A stretch of DNA of 64,000 bases, from contig NZ_KI440838.1 in the NCBI RefSeq assembly GCF_000474945.1, forward strand, positions 99,433 through 163,432, read 5' to 3'. This DNA comes from Solimonas soli DSM 21787. GTDB lineage: Bacteria; Pseudomonadota; Gammaproteobacteria; Nevskiales; Nevskiaceae. How positions within the stretch are numbered: the stretch's first letter is position 1; the number at the start of each line of letters is the position of its first letter. The translations under genes and the position numbers were made by a program. Shown in pieces: positions 9,182 to 19,862 of this stretch. The notes under the pieces are model-generated. The model searched no databases and had not been told where the DNA came from. It worked only from the letters and a program-made list of their open reading frames with translations.

Positions 9182-9258
9182 TGGTGGGCCCAGCAGGACT
9201 TGAACCTGCAACCAAAAGATTATGAGTCTTCTGCTCTAACCGATTGAGCTATAGGCCC
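9182..9258 (-). tRNA. tRNA with CAU anticodon, probably tRNA-Ile2
   Basis: The 77-nt minus-strand gene begins GGGCCTATAGCTC and ends in an encoded CCA. The cloverleaf is complete: a 7-bp acceptor stem with one U-G pair, a D arm GCTC/GAGC, an anticodon stem GAAGA/TCTTT around CTCATAA, and a T arm with GGTTCAAGTCC. The anticodon is CAU. Acceptor pairs C4-G69 and C5-G68 are those that TilS recognises in tRNA-Ile2, so the C34 is probably modified to lysidine and the tRNA reads AUA; an elongator Met identity is the alternative. It is not initiator-like because pair 1-72 is normal. Its 3' end faces the low-G+C patch, the usual polarity for island insertion. Confidence 0.93.
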
Positions 9259-9314
9259 GCACGCGGGAGCGCCATATTAAGCGATGCGGGGCGCGGGCCG
9301 GAACGGGCGCGGCC

Positions 9315-10649
9315 TCAGGCTTTCGGCAGTTCGATCGTCACGCGCAGTCCGCCCTCGCTGCGGTTCTCGGCGCGGATGCGCCCGCCGCTGGCGTCGACGA
9401 CGCGCTTGGCAATCGCCAGGCCGAGGCCGTAGCCGCCGCTCTCGCGATCGCGTGCCTCGGAGATGCGCACGAAGGGCTGGAACACGGCTTCGAGCTTGTC
9501 GGACGGAATGCCGGGGCCCTGGTCGTCGACTTCGATCACGCAGTGTCCCGCCGCCTCGTACAGGCGCACGGTGACCGCCGTCTGCGGCGCCGAGTAGCGC
9601 ACGGCGTTGCGCACGATGTTCTCGATGGCGCTGTGCAGCAGGCCGGCCTGGCCGCGCACCTGCGGCCGCGCGGTGATCTCGCTGCGCACGTCGATCCGGC
9701 GCGCGCCGGCTTCGAAGCGCGCATCCTCGCAGACGGTGTCGAGCAGTTCGTCGATGGCGACCGTTTCGCTGGCGAGCGGCGCCTCGCGATGTTCGAGCCG
9801 TGCGATCAGCAGCAGCTGGGCGATCATCTCTTCGAGCTTGCCGGCCTCGGTTTCGATGCGGTCGAACTGCGCGTCGGCATGCGTGTCGCGCGCCAGCTCG
9901 GTGGCGATGCGCAGGCGCGCCAGCGGCGAGCGCAGCTCGTGCGAAATGTCGCGCAGCAGCTGCTGCTGCGCGCCGAGCAGGCGCTGCAGGCGTTCGGCCA
10001 TGTGGTTGAAGTCGCGCGACAGCGCGCCGATCTCGTCGTCGCGGCCGCTCGCCAGCGCCGGCACGCGCACGTCGAGCTTGCCGTTGGCGATCGCGCGGCT
10101 GGCGTCCTGCAGCGCGGCGATCGGCCGCGTGATGCGTCGCGCCAGGAGCCAAGCGGCTAGCATGACGACGACGGTGCCGATGCCCAGCAGCACCAGCGTG
10201 TTGACGCGCGCGACTTCGGCGCCGCGCGGCGGCGGGATGACGGCGACCCAGCGCAGCTTGCGGCCGTCGTCGGTCAGCACCACGGCGGTCTTCAGCAGGC
10301 CGCCGCCGGGCAGCTGCACGATGCGGTTGCCGGCTTCGACGGCGGCGATCGCCTCGCGCAGGCGCGGCGGCGGCGGCGGGCCCTCGTGGCTGCGGCCGTC
10401 GATCGGCTCGTTGTTCTCGTCGAGCAGCACGCGGAAGATGCCGTCGTCGCGGCGGCGTTCGCGCAGCCAGCGATCGAGGCCGTGCGGTCCGTTCTGGCGC
10501 AGCTGTTCGACGGCGGCGTGCGCGTCGCTGAGGGCGTCGTAGTCGGTGTAGAGCAGGCGCCAGAGCTGCGCGCCGACCACGAAGCTCATCGCCACGGTGA
10601 CGACGATCGCGGCGATGAACCACAGCGCGAGACGCGTGCGCAGGCGCAT
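9315..10649 (-). CDS. CpxA-like envelope-stress sensor histidine kinase
   Basis: The 444-residue inner-membrane kinase has a transmembrane helix at about 8-28, a periplasmic sensor of about 120 residues, a second helix at about 150-170 and a HAMP domain to about 224. The H-box is DISHELRSPL (His237), the N-box NIVRNAVRYS, then DDQGPGIP and GGYGLGLAIAK in the ATPase domain. It is six bases downstream of the response-regulator gene, and a Spy/CpxP-like gene heads the same direction, which resembles the Cpx system of E. coli. The periplasmic loop contains an unusual PPPPP run near residue 91. Orthology with CpxA is inferred from context. Confidence 0.9.
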   Translation of the reverse strand: MRLRTRLALWFIAAIVVTVAMSFVVGAQLWRLLYTDYDALSDAHAAVEQLRQNGPHGLDRWLRERRRDDGIFRVLLDENNEPIDGRSHEGPPPPPRLREAIAAVEAGNRIVQLPGGGLLKTAVVLTDDGRKLRWVAVIPPPRGAEVARVNTLVLLGIGTVVVMLAAWLLARRITRPIAALQDASRAIANGKLDVRVPALASGRDDEIGALSRDFNHMAERLQRLLGAQQQLLRDISHELRSPLARLRIATELARDTHADAQFDRIETEAGKLEEMIAQLLLIARLEHREAPLASETVAIDELLDTVCEDARFEAGARRIDVRSEITARPQVRGQAGLLHSAIENIVRNAVRYSAPQTAVTVRLYEAAGHCVIEVDDQGPGIPSDKLEAVFQPFVRISEARDRESGGYGLGLAIAKRVVDASGGRIRAENRSEGGLRVTIELPKA

Positions 10650-10655
10650 CGGCGC

Positions 10656-11354
10656 TTATTCCGCGGTCACGTAGAGATAGCCGCGGTTGCGTACCGAGCG
10701 TACGCGCGGATTGCCGTCCGGGTGCGGGCCGAGTTTCTGGCGCAGGCGGCTGATGTGCATGTCGATCGAGCGGTCGAAGGCGCCGAGGCGGCGGTTCAGC
10801 GCGCGGCGCGACAGCTCGTCCTTGGCGATCACCTGGCCGGCGTCCTCGATCAGCGTGCGCAGCACGTCGAACTCGGCGCCGGTCAGTTCGACGGGCTGGC
10901 CGGCGACGCGCACCGCGCGCGCCGCCGGCAGCAGTTCGAGGTCGCCGCTGCGCAGCGGCGTCGGATCGGCCGCCGCCGGCTGCGAGCGGCGCAGCACGGC
11001 GCGCAGGCGTGCCGCCAGCTCGCGCGGATTGCAGGGCTTGGCGACGTAGTCGTCGGCGCCCAGTTCGAGGCCGACGATGCGGTCCACGTCCTCGCCGCGC
11101 GCGGTCAGCATGACGACGGGGATGCGGTGGCTGGCGCGCAGTCGTTCGAGTACGCGAAAGCCGTCGGCTCTCGGCATCATCACGTCGAGCACCAGCACGT
11201 CGTAGAGGCCGCGCTCGACCTGCTCGATCGCCGCCAGGCCGTCGTGCACCATGGTCACGTCGAAGTTCTGGTGTCGCAGGTATTCGGACAGCAGCTCGCA
11301 GAAGCCGACGTCGTCGTCGGCCAGCAGGACGTGCGTTTTTCCGGTGTCGTTCAT
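10656..11354 (-). CDS. CpxR-like OmpR-family response regulator
   Basis: The 232-residue protein carries a receiver domain with acidic pocket ADDD (residues 12-15), phosphoacceptor Asp57 in VLDVMMP and Lys106 in AKPCNP, then an OmpR-type winged helix (about 135-230) with FDRSIDMHISRLRQKL as recognition region and the RSVRNRGYLY wing. It should be phosphorylated by the adjacent kinase and act on the Spy-like gene 70 bp upstream, where a CpxR-like box is present. A GTG at 11363 is an alternative start three codons earlier; the ATG at 11354 has AAGG closely upstream. Cpx-like identity is based on context and box. Confidence 0.9.
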   Translation of the reverse strand: MNDTGKTHVLLADDDVGFCELLSEYLRHQNFDVTMVHDGLAAIEQVERGLYDVLVLDVMMPRADGFRVLERLRASHRIPVVMLTARGEDVDRIVGLELGADDYVAKPCNPRELAARLRAVLRRSQPAAADPTPLRSGDLELLPAARAVRVAGQPVELTGAEFDVLRTLIEDAGQVIAKDELSRRALNRRLGAFDRSIDMHISRLRQKLGPHPDGNPRVRSVRNRGYLYVTAE

Positions 11355-11422
11355 GCCTTGCACTTTACGCGACTGCCAGGCGCGGCAGACGGGGCGCGAA
11401 CCCCGTCTGCCATGGCGGCGCT

Positions 11423-12028
11423 CTACGGGCCGGCCCGGCCGTCGCGGCGCTCGTCGCGCCGCGCCTTGCTGTCGGCGATCCTGGCCTGCAGCTGCTGCGT
11501 CTGCTCCGGCGTCAGCGTGGCGACGATCTCGCTGTCGATCCTGGCGCGCAGCTTCAGCGCGTCGCGCGTCAGCGCCGCGGTCTGGTCGGCGAGCTTGCCG
11601 CTCTGGCTGACGTAGTCCTTGGCGGTCGGATCGAGATCGCGATAGGCGCGGTGCAGGCTGCGGCCGCGCTTGAACAGCTCGCGCTGCTCCTGATGATGCT
11701 TGTCGACGATATCGTCGATGTTGTCGCGCTGCGCCTCGCTGAGGCCGAGGCCATGCAGCTCGCGCATCAGGCCGGAACCGGGGCCTTCGCCGCCCGGCAT
11801 GAAGCCGAAGCGATCGAAGCCGCGGCTGCGGAAATGGGCGTCGCCATGCTGCGGGCCGTGCCCGTCGCGCCGGCCGGAGTGGTCGGGCGCCGGCGGCGCG
11901 TCGGCATCGTCGGCGACGGCCGCCGGGGCGTTGCCCGGCGCCAGCGGCGCGGCCGCGTAAGCGGTGCCGATGGCGATCGCGCCGGCAAGGGCGGCGCCGA
12001 TGGGGATGAGGGTAAGGGGGTTCTTCAC
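11423..12028 (-). CDS. Spy/CpxP-like periplasmic LTxxQ protein
   Basis: The 201-residue product begins at GTG 12028, preceded by GGAG seven bases upstream; an ATG at 12070 would add 14 unlikely residues. It has a signal peptide (MKNPLTL then a hydrophobic core ending in AYAAA), a low-complexity Pro/Asp/His linker, and a helical domain with two LTxxQ-type motifs, LSEAQ and LTPEQ, typical of Spy and CpxP. Those proteins are periplasmic chaperones or feedback inhibitors of the Cpx pathway. It is the first gene of the set with the regulator and kinase, supporting a stress-inducible autoregulated operon. Confidence 0.82.
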   Translation of the reverse strand: MKNPLTLIPIGAALAGAIAIGTAYAAAPLAPGNAPAAVADDADAPPAPDHSGRRDGHGPQHGDAHFRSRGFDRFGFMPGGEGPGSGLMRELHGLGLSEAQRDNIDDIVDKHHQEQRELFKRGRSLHRAYRDLDPTAKDYVSQSGKLADQTAALTRDALKLRARIDSEIVATLTPEQTQQLQARIADSKARRDERRDGRAGP

Positions 12029-12108
12029 GTTTCTGCTCCGGGTCTCGTTGCCACGGGAGATGGCAGCCACGTTATACGGAGGGAGCGAGCAATGATGCGC
12101 AGCGCTTT

Positions 12109-12123
12109 GTAAAGAATAGTAAC
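12109..12123 (+). promoter_or_regulatory. CpxR-like binding box
   Basis: GTAAA-GAATA-GTAAC matches the E. coli CpxR consensus GTAAA-N5-GTAAA at nine of ten fixed positions. A -10-like TATAAC on the minus strand (12071-12076 region) reads toward the Spy-like gene and lacks a proper -35, so the box would be centred near -50, a typical activator position. The GTAAA repeats read on the opposite strand to that gene. The site could also influence the divergent EAL gene. Confidence 0.55.
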
Positions 12124-12217
12124 CATCGCCAACGGCTTGTCGTTATGCTGCCCGTAGAATCGGCGAGTGTTGCGGATCGCGTTGCGAACGGGGGCGGAGA
12201 CGGGGAAACTTCAGACT

Positions 12218-14284
12218 GTGAGAGTCCGGACCAAGCTGCTGGCCGTGATGATCCTGGTCAACCTGGCCATCGTACTGGCGGGACTGGTGATCATCCCTTC
12301 GCTTGACGCCGATGACGGCGTCGAGTCGGTCGCGCTCGGCCGCAGCAACCGCACGGCGATGGCGCTGGTCCTGCAACGCGCGCTCGCCGATCTGCGCCGC
12401 GAAAGCGATGCGCTGGCCTCGGCGGTCTCCGGCGGCGCCGATCCCGCTCCGTACATCGCCCGTCTGCAATCGGCGCGCGCCGTGCTGCGCCAGCAGCTGG
12501 CCTTCCTGCCGGCGCCGGGCGGCGCGCCGGTCGCCGGCCTGCGCGCATTCGTCGAGGAACGCAGCGCGGCGCTCGACACGCTGCTCGTGCCGCCGATCGA
12601 TGCGGCGCGCGCGCGGCAGATCGTGAACATCGCCGACCAGCTCGACGCGCGCGTATCGCCGCTCCTGAGCGCGCAGATCGAGCGCGACAACAGTGCCAGC
12701 CAGCGCGAAACCGCCGCCGCCTTCCAGCGCATGCGCAACCGCCAGGCGCTGGCGCTCGGCGCCGTGGTCGGCGCCCTGCTGCTGGCGCTGGCACTGTCGG
12801 TGTTCGCGTACCGCCGCCTGCTGCGGCCGCTCGGCGCCGTCACCGGCAGTCTCAATGCCGTGCTCACCGGCCGTGCGCCGAAGCTGGATGCCAAGCTGGT
12901 GGAGACGGCCGACGAATTCGGCGACATCGTCCGCGCCATGCGCCGCATCCAGGCGCAGGCCGAGCACATCCGCCGCATCGCCTATCTCGATCCGGGCAGC
13001 GCGCTGCCGAACCGCAACAGCCTCGACGCCGAGCTGCGCGAGGTGCGCCGCCTGCGGCCGATCGACGGCACGCACGGTCTGCTGCTGCTCGGCATCGACA
13101 GCTACGTGGCGATCCGCAGCGGCTTCGGCATGCGCCTCGCGGAGGCGGCGATCCGCATCGGCGGCGAGCGTCTGCGCGATCTCGACGCGCTGCCGACGCA
13201 GGTCTTCCGCGTCGACGTCGAAACGCTGGCGATCCTCATCGATCGCGGCAACACCGAAGCGGTGACGCGCGCCGACCTCAAGCGCATCGCCGCCGAGGCG
13301 ATGAGGCGGCTGGCGCCGCCGGTCGACGTCGAGGAGCAGCGCTTCCTGCTTGCCACCAGCGCCGGCGGCGCCGTGTATCCCGACGACGCGCGCGATCCGG
13401 AGGAATACGTCAACGTCTGCCTGGAGGCGCTGCGCCTGGCGCGCGTCGAAGGGCCCGGCCACCTGCGCTTCGGCGAGCGCGGCCACACGCATCGCCTGCG
13501 ACGCCATCTCGCGCTCACCGAGCAGATCCGCAGCGGCCTGCGACAGGGCCAGTTCGTGCCGTTCTTCCAGCCGATCGTCGATGTCGCGCGACGCAAGGTG
13601 ATCGGCGCCGAGACGCTGACGCGCTGGCGCCAGCCCGATGGCCGCGTGACCTTGCCGAGCGAATTCATCTTCGTCGCCGAGGGCTCCGATCTCATCGCCG
13701 ACATGACGCGCGCCGTGCTGGCGCGCGCCTGCCGCACCTTCAAGAACTGGAACGACCGCGGCTACGAGCTGCGCGTCGCCTTCAATCTCTCGGCGAAGCT
13801 GCTGTCGGCCAACGTCATGGACATCGTCCGCGAGGCGCTGAAGGAAAGCAGCCTCAATCCGCGGCAGCTGGTCGCCGAAGTCACCGAGACGGCGCTGGTC
13901 GGCAACATCGACGACGTCAGCCTCGTGCTCGACGATCTGCGCGCCGCCGGCGTGCTGCTGTCGCTCGACGATTTCGGCACCGGCTACTCGTCGCTCACCC
14001 ATCTGTACCGTTTCGACGTCGGCGGCATCAAGATCGATCCGGTGCTGACGCGCGCCGCCGCGCAGAACCACCGCGTGCAGGAAATCATCCGCAGCATGGT
14101 GCAGCTCGCCGGCAGCCTCGATCTGACGCTGATCGTCGAGGGCGTGGAATCCGAGGACGACATGCGCCTGATGCAGAAGCTCGGCGTGCGCCTGATGCAG
14201 GGCTTCTATTTCAGCCGTGCGATGCCCGAGGAACAGTTCCTCGATTGGGTGCGCAACTACGAGGCCGGCATCCTCGCCGCCTGA
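12218..14284 (+). CDS. Membrane cyclic-di-GMP phosphodiesterase (degenerate GGDEF plus EAL)
   Basis: The product is 688 residues from the GTG at 12218, which follows GGGGAAA and opens directly on a membrane helix; an ATG at 12167 is an alternative. Two membrane helices (about 5-25 and 195-215) enclose a periplasmic helical sensor, followed by a HAMP-like linker. The GGDEF-like domain starts with LDPGSALPNRNS but has lost the GGEEF signature (VFRVDVETLAIL at that site), so it should not make cyclic di-GMP. The EAL domain keeps the catalytic set: ETLTRW, FNLSAKLL, EVTETAL, DDFGTGYSS, IKIDPV and VEGVES. It probably hydrolyses cyclic di-GMP. It is divergent from the Spy-like gene. Confidence 0.88.
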   Translation: MRVRTKLLAVMILVNLAIVLAGLVIIPSLDADDGVESVALGRSNRTAMALVLQRALADLRRESDALASAVSGGADPAPYIARLQSARAVLRQQLAFLPAPGGAPVAGLRAFVEERSAALDTLLVPPIDAARARQIVNIADQLDARVSPLLSAQIERDNSASQRETAAAFQRMRNRQALALGAVVGALLLALALSVFAYRRLLRPLGAVTGSLNAVLTGRAPKLDAKLVETADEFGDIVRAMRRIQAQAEHIRRIAYLDPGSALPNRNSLDAELREVRRLRPIDGTHGLLLLGIDSYVAIRSGFGMRLAEAAIRIGGERLRDLDALPTQVFRVDVETLAILIDRGNTEAVTRADLKRIAAEAMRRLAPPVDVEEQRFLLATSAGGAVYPDDARDPEEYVNVCLEALRLARVEGPGHLRFGERGHTHRLRRHLALTEQIRSGLRQGQFVPFFQPIVDVARRKVIGAETLTRWRQPDGRVTLPSEFIFVAEGSDLIADMTRAVLARACRTFKNWNDRGYELRVAFNLSAKLLSANVMDIVREALKESSLNPRQLVAEVTETALVGNIDDVSLVLDDLRAAGVLLSLDDFGTGYSSLTHLYRFDVGGIKIDPVLTRAAAQNHRVQEIIRSMVQLAGSLDLTLIVEGVESEDDMRLMQKLGVRLMQGFYFSRAMPEEQFLDWVRNYEAGILAA

Positions 14285-14354
14285 ACACCGGCGCTTGCCA
14301 TGCCGGACGCACGCGTTATGCTGGCTACTCTATCGGTCGCCGCGCTGTTTCGCC

Positions 14355-15611
14355 ATGCGTTCCCCCGCCATGCCAGCGACGTATCGTGCCCGTGCCGCCG
14401 CGGCGCTCGCGGCCTTGGCGCTCGCCGCCTGCGCGAGCCGGCCGCTCGCGCCGGCGCCTGCTGACGCCGCTGCCGGCGCGCCGCCGGCGGTGCTGGCGCC
14501 GGCGCTGTGGAACGAGAACTTCGACGCGGGGCTCGGCGAGCTGGGCCTGCGCCTCGGCGGCAGCGCGCCGCTGGAAGGCGCGATGCCGCTGTTCGACAGC
14601 GACCTGAGCTTCGCCGGGCTCGAACGCCGGCTGCAGTACAGCGCCGGCTACGAGGTCGATCCGGGCGACCTGCTCAACCCCGATGCCGCCAGCCGCTGGC
14701 GCGCCGACACCCTGCCGCAGACCGTCAGCAGCCAGACGGTCAGCCAGCGCCTGCAGCTCAAGCTCGACGAACTGGCCGGCGCACCGCTCACGGTCGGCGC
14801 GCAGTACCGCCAGCAGGAGGCGCTGCAGGTCGCCGGCACCACGGCGAGCGCGCAGCAGGCCATGGATCTGCGCTGGGCGCCGTCATTCGCGGCCGTGCAT
14901 TTGAACTGGATGCCGGAGGGCGCGCCGGTCGACACCACGCAGGCCCTGCGATGCGATCGCTCCGGGCAGATCAGCGTGCCGCTGACGGCGCAGGGCGATG
15001 CGCCCGGCCGCTACGTCAGCGTCGACGCGCGCACGCGCCTGTGCCGCGTCGCCGCCGGCGACGATCCGGCGCTCGCCGAGCTCACCGCGAACACCTGGTC
15101 GACCGGCTTGCGCTGGGGCCGCGCCAGCCGCGAGACGGCGCTGCGCCTGCAGAGCGTGACGCCGGGGCCGGGCGCCAACGTCATCGAATCCGACCGGCCG
15201 CTGACCGCCGGTTCCGGCTACGAGCTGCGCCTCTCGCAGCAGCGCCAGCTCGGCGACTGGCAGGCCAAGGCCGGACTGGCCTGGCGCCGGCCGCCGGAAG
15301 CGCTGCACCCGGCCTTCGAACTGCCCGAGGCCTCGCCGTGGGCGACCAGCGCCGAGCTGCAGCGGCGGCTCGGCGCGGCGAATGTCGCCGCCAGCTGGCA
15401 GCGCGGCGACGCCTACTGGTTCCTGCCCAATGTGCGCGCGCCGGCCGACACCTTCGCCCTGTCCGTCGATTTCTCGCCCTGGGCGGTCGACGGTCTGGGC
15501 CGCTACACGCCGACCATGGCGATGTCGTACAGCTGGATGCGCTCCGACAACCAGAGCGTGCGCGACGACCAGCAGAGCCTGAACTGGAATCTGTCCTTCC
15601 CGTGGCGCTGA
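14355..15611 (+). CDS. Unrecognised lipoprotein, probably beta-strand-rich
   Basis: The 418-residue product has a short basic start, a hydrophobic Ala/Leu segment and a lipobox LAAC, so it should be a lipidated envelope protein; a second ATG at 14370 gives the same signal. The mature part is rich in short alternating polar/hydrophobic stretches ([42 protein letters not shown]) and ends in [11 protein letters not shown], suggesting a beta-barrel or beta-sheet fold at the outer membrane. No known domain was recognised. It follows the EAL gene by 70 bp in the same direction, with a -10-like TATGCT between, so it may be separately transcribed. Confidence 0.65.
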   Translation: MRSPAMPATYRARAAAALAALALAACASRPLAPAPADAAAGAPPAVLAPALWNENFDAGLGELGLRLGGSAPLEGAMPLFDSDLSFAGLERRLQYSAGYEVDPGDLLNPDAASRWRADTLPQTVSSQTVSQRLQLKLDELAGAPLTVGAQYRQQEALQVAGTTASAQQAMDLRWAPSFAAVHLNWMPEGAPVDTTQALRCDRSGQISVPLTAQGDAPGRYVSVDARTRLCRVAAGDDPALAELTANTWSTGLRWGRASRETALRLQSVTPGPGANVIESDRPLTAGSGYELRLSQQRQLGDWQAKAGLAWRRPPEALHPAFELPEASPWATSAELQRRLGAANVAASWQRGDAYWFLPNVRAPADTFALSVDFSPWAVDGLGRYTPTMAMSYSWMRSDNQSVRDDQQSLNWNLSFPWR

Positions 15612-15733
15612 GGCGTCGCGGATGCGCGGTCGCCGGCCGGCGATGGCAGGCATGCCGGGTGGCCCGCCCGGCCATCCGTCGCCGCGCGCCGGCCCCCGGG
15701 CCGGAGAGGCCACAGTTCGGCGTGGGCAGCCGC

Positions 15734-15739
15734 TACAAT
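15734..15739 (+). promoter_or_regulatory. Putative -10 element of prfC
   Basis: TACAAT lies 21 bases before the prfC ATG. The same ctacaatg context occurs before yicC (55367), so this looks like the recurring -10 style of this genome. No good -35 was found at 16-18 bp. Confidence 0.4.
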
Positions 15740-15760
15740 GCGCGCCCACCCGGAGGATTC

Positions 15761-17359
15761 ATGAGCGTTATCGCCGAGCGCGCGGCGCGCCGCCGCACGT
15801 TCGCCATCATCTCGCACCCCGATGCCGGCAAGACGACTTTGACCGAGAAGCTGTTGTTGTTCGGCGGTGCGATCCAGCTGGCCGGTACCGTCAAGGGCCG
15901 CAAGGCGAGCCGGCATGCGACATCGGACTGGATGGCGCTCGAACAGCAGCGCGGCATCTCGATCACGACCTCGGTGATGCAGTTCCCGTACAACGAGCGC
16001 ATCGTCAACCTGCTCGACACGCCGGGCCACGAAGACTTCTCGGAAGACACCTACCGCACGCTGACCGCGGTCGACTCGGCGCTGATGGTGATCGACGCCG
16101 CCAAGGGCGTCGAGGCGCGCACCATCAAGCTGATGGAAGTCTGCCGCCTGCGTGACACGCCGATCGTCACCTTCATCAACAAGCTGGACCGCGAAGGCCG
16201 GCCGCCGCTGGAACTGCTCGACGAAGTCGAGAAGGTGCTGGGGCTGTCGTGCACGCCGATCACCTGGCCGCTGGGCATGGGCCGCGAGTTCAAGGGCGTC
16301 TACCACCTGCTCGAGGACCGCTTCTATCTGTACTCTGGCGACAAGCACCGCATCTCCGAGATCGAGACCGTCGACGGCCTCGACGCGCCGGGCCTCGACG
16401 AGCGCTTCGGCGCCGTCTACCGCCAGCTCAAGGACGAGATCGAACTGCTGCAGATGGCCGGCGCCGAGTTCGATCTCGAGCAGTACCGCGCCGCCGCCCT
16501 GACGCCGGTGTTCTTCGGCTCGGCGATCAACAACTTCGGCGTGCGCGAGCTGCTCAACGGCTTCACCGGATGGGCGCCGGAGCCGCAGCCGCGCCACGCC
16601 AAGACGCCGGACGGCGAACGTGACGTGCAGCCGACCGAAGAGAAGTTCACCGGCTTCGTGTTCAAGATTCAGGCGAACATGGACCCGAAGCACCGCGACC
16701 GCGTCGCCTTCCTGCGCGTCTGCTCCGGCGTCTATCGCAAGGGCATGAACATCCACAGCGTGCGCCTCAATGGCCCGGTGCGGGTGTCGAACGCGCTGGT
16801 GTTCATGGCCGCCGACCGCGAGGCGGTCGAAGAAGCGTATCCGGGCGACATCATCGGCCTGCACAACCACGGCACGATCGCCATCGGCGACTCGTTCTCG
16901 GAAGGCGAGGTGCTGAACTTCACCGGCATCCCCAACTTCGCGCCGGAACTGTTCCGCCGCGTGATCCTCAAGGACCCGCTGAAGGCCAAGCAGCTGAACA
17001 AGGGCCTCGACCAGCTGTCGGAGGAAGGGGCCACGCAGGTCTACCGGCCGATCGTCAACAACGACATCATCCTCGGCGCGGTCGGCGTGCTGCAGTTCGA
17101 CGTCGTGCAGTACCGCCTGCGCGACGAGTACGGCGTCGAGTCGGTGTTCGAGCCGGTGCAGGTGCACACGGCGCGCTGGGTCGAATGCGACGATCCGAAG
17201 AAGCTGCGCGAATTCCGCGACAAGAACGATGCACGCCTCGCGCTCGATCATTACGGCCAGCTGGTCTACCTGGCGTCGAGCTCGGTCAACCTGTCCATGA
17301 CGCGCGAGCGCTTTCCTGATGTACGCTTTCTCGAAACGCGCGAGCACGGTGCACAATGA
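15761..17359 (+). CDS. prfC: Peptide chain release factor 3
   Basis: The 532-residue GTPase matches RF3 (E. coli 529). RF3 removes RF1/RF2 from the ribosome after peptide release. G-motifs are [14 protein letters not shown] near residue 17, [15 protein letters not shown] near 87 and INKLDRE near 140. The switch region [15 protein letters not shown] and the domains II and III follow at normal length. GGAGG five bases upstream fixes the ATG at 15761. It is preceded by 149 bp of G+C-rich spacer containing a -10-like TACAAT. Confidence 0.97.
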   Translation: MSVIAERAARRRTFAIISHPDAGKTTLTEKLLLFGGAIQLAGTVKGRKASRHATSDWMALEQQRGISITTSVMQFPYNERIVNLLDTPGHEDFSEDTYRTLTAVDSALMVIDAAKGVEARTIKLMEVCRLRDTPIVTFINKLDREGRPPLELLDEVEKVLGLSCTPITWPLGMGREFKGVYHLLEDRFYLYSGDKHRISEIETVDGLDAPGLDERFGAVYRQLKDEIELLQMAGAEFDLEQYRAAALTPVFFGSAINNFGVRELLNGFTGWAPEPQPRHAKTPDGERDVQPTEEKFTGFVFKIQANMDPKHRDRVAFLRVCSGVYRKGMNIHSVRLNGPVRVSNALVFMAADREAVEEAYPGDIIGLHNHGTIAIGDSFSEGEVLNFTGIPNFAPELFRRVILKDPLKAKQLNKGLDQLSEEGATQVYRPIVNNDIILGAVGVLQFDVVQYRLRDEYGVESVFEPVQVHTARWVECDDPKKLREFRDKNDARLALDHYGQLVYLASSSVNLSMTRERFPDVRFLETREHGAQ

Positions 17360-17434
17360 GGGTGCCGCATGCCGTTTTCGCCTTGCCTCGCCTTTCCCGG
17401 CGCCCGCCCGCGCCGTCACCGCAGAAGTAGCCCG

Positions 17435-18596
<1,162 letters not shown>

Positions 18597-18604
<8 letters not shown>

Positions 18605-19862
18605 GGAGCCGTCGCCGGCTCCTCTGCCGGCGCGCCGAGATCCGTATGCGGCCCTGCGCTATCCGGAATTCCGCGCGCTGGCCTTCGGCGCCTTCCTGGT
18701 CAGCTGCGGTCTGCTGATCCAGGAAGTCGCGCTCTCCTACGAAATCTACCGCGTCACCCATGACCCGCTGTCGCTCGGCCTGATCGGCCTCGTCGAGGCG
18801 GTGCCGTTCATCACCCTGGCGCTTTTCGGCGGCCATCTCGCCGATCGCCGCGAGAAGCGCGGCATCATCCGCTCGGCGATCGGCGTGATGTTCGCCGGTT
18901 CGCTCGTCATCGCGCTGCTCTCGCTGCCGTCGCTGCGAGCGCGGCTGGCGCCGGGCGTCTGGCTGCTCGGTGCCTACGGCCTGATCGCCCTGGTCGGTTT
19001 CGCGCGCGGCTTCTATTCGCCGGCCGCCGCCTCGCTGCGCGCCTTCCTCGTGCCGCGCGAGGTGTACGGCAATCTGGCGACGTGGTGGAGCACCTTCTTC
19101 CAGACCGGCGCGATCCTGGCGCCGGTGTCGGCCGGCTTTCTCTACGCCTACGCCGGACTGTCCGCGACGCTGCTGATCGTGGTCTGCATGTGCGCCGGCG
19201 CGCTGTTCCTCATTGCCTTCGTCAAGCCGCGCCCGGTGGCGGTGAATCCGGGCGCCGGCAATCTCTGGGCGAGTCTCGGCGAAGGCATTTCCTATGTGTT
19301 CGGCACCCGCATCGTGCTCTACGCGATGTCGCTCGACATGTTCTCGGTGCTGTTCGGCGGCGTGGTCGCCCTGCTGCCGGTGTTCGCCGACGACATCCTC
19401 ATGGTCGGTCCCGAGGGGCTCGGCGTGCTGCGCGCGGCGCCGGCGATCGGCGCCCTGCTGACCGTGGTCTGGTGCGCCTACCATCCGCCGCTGGCGCGTC
19501 CCTGGCGCAACCTGCTGCTCGCCGTGCTCGGCTTCGGTCTCGCGACCCTCGTGTTCGCCTTGTCGAAACTGTTCTGGCTGTCCTTCGCGGCCCTGTTCGC
19601 GACTGGTGCCTTCGACAGTATCTCGGTGGTGATCCGCAACACGGTGATGCAGTCGATCCCGCCCGATCATCTGCGCGGCCGCGTGCAGGCGGTCAACAGC
19701 ATTTTCATCAGCTCGTCGAACGAACTCGGCGCCTTCGAATCGGGGCTCGCCGCCAAGCTGCTCGGTACGGTGCCGTCGGTGGTCGCCGGCGCCGCCGTCA
19801 CCTGCGGCGTGGTCGTCTGGATGTGGCGGCGCTCGAAAACGCTGTTCACGGTCAGGCTCTGA
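18597..19862 (+). CDS. MFS transporter, EntS-like exporter family
   Basis: The 421-residue protein has 12 probable membrane helices and an MFS signature GGHLADRREKRG in the loop after the second helix. The overall pattern matches the EntS/MFS_3 group of exporters. Its ATG overlaps the stop of the desaturase gene by 8 bp and its stop TGA overlaps the ATG of the broken LOG gene (TGATG), so these formed one operon. A lipid-related or small-molecule export role is suggested only by the operon. Confidence 0.85.

Noticed and set aside
8537-9247. Plus-strand frame ending QQDLNLQPKDYESSALTD
   Set aside because: This is the well-known false translation across a reverse-strand tRNA gene; it is antisense to the gene at 8263.
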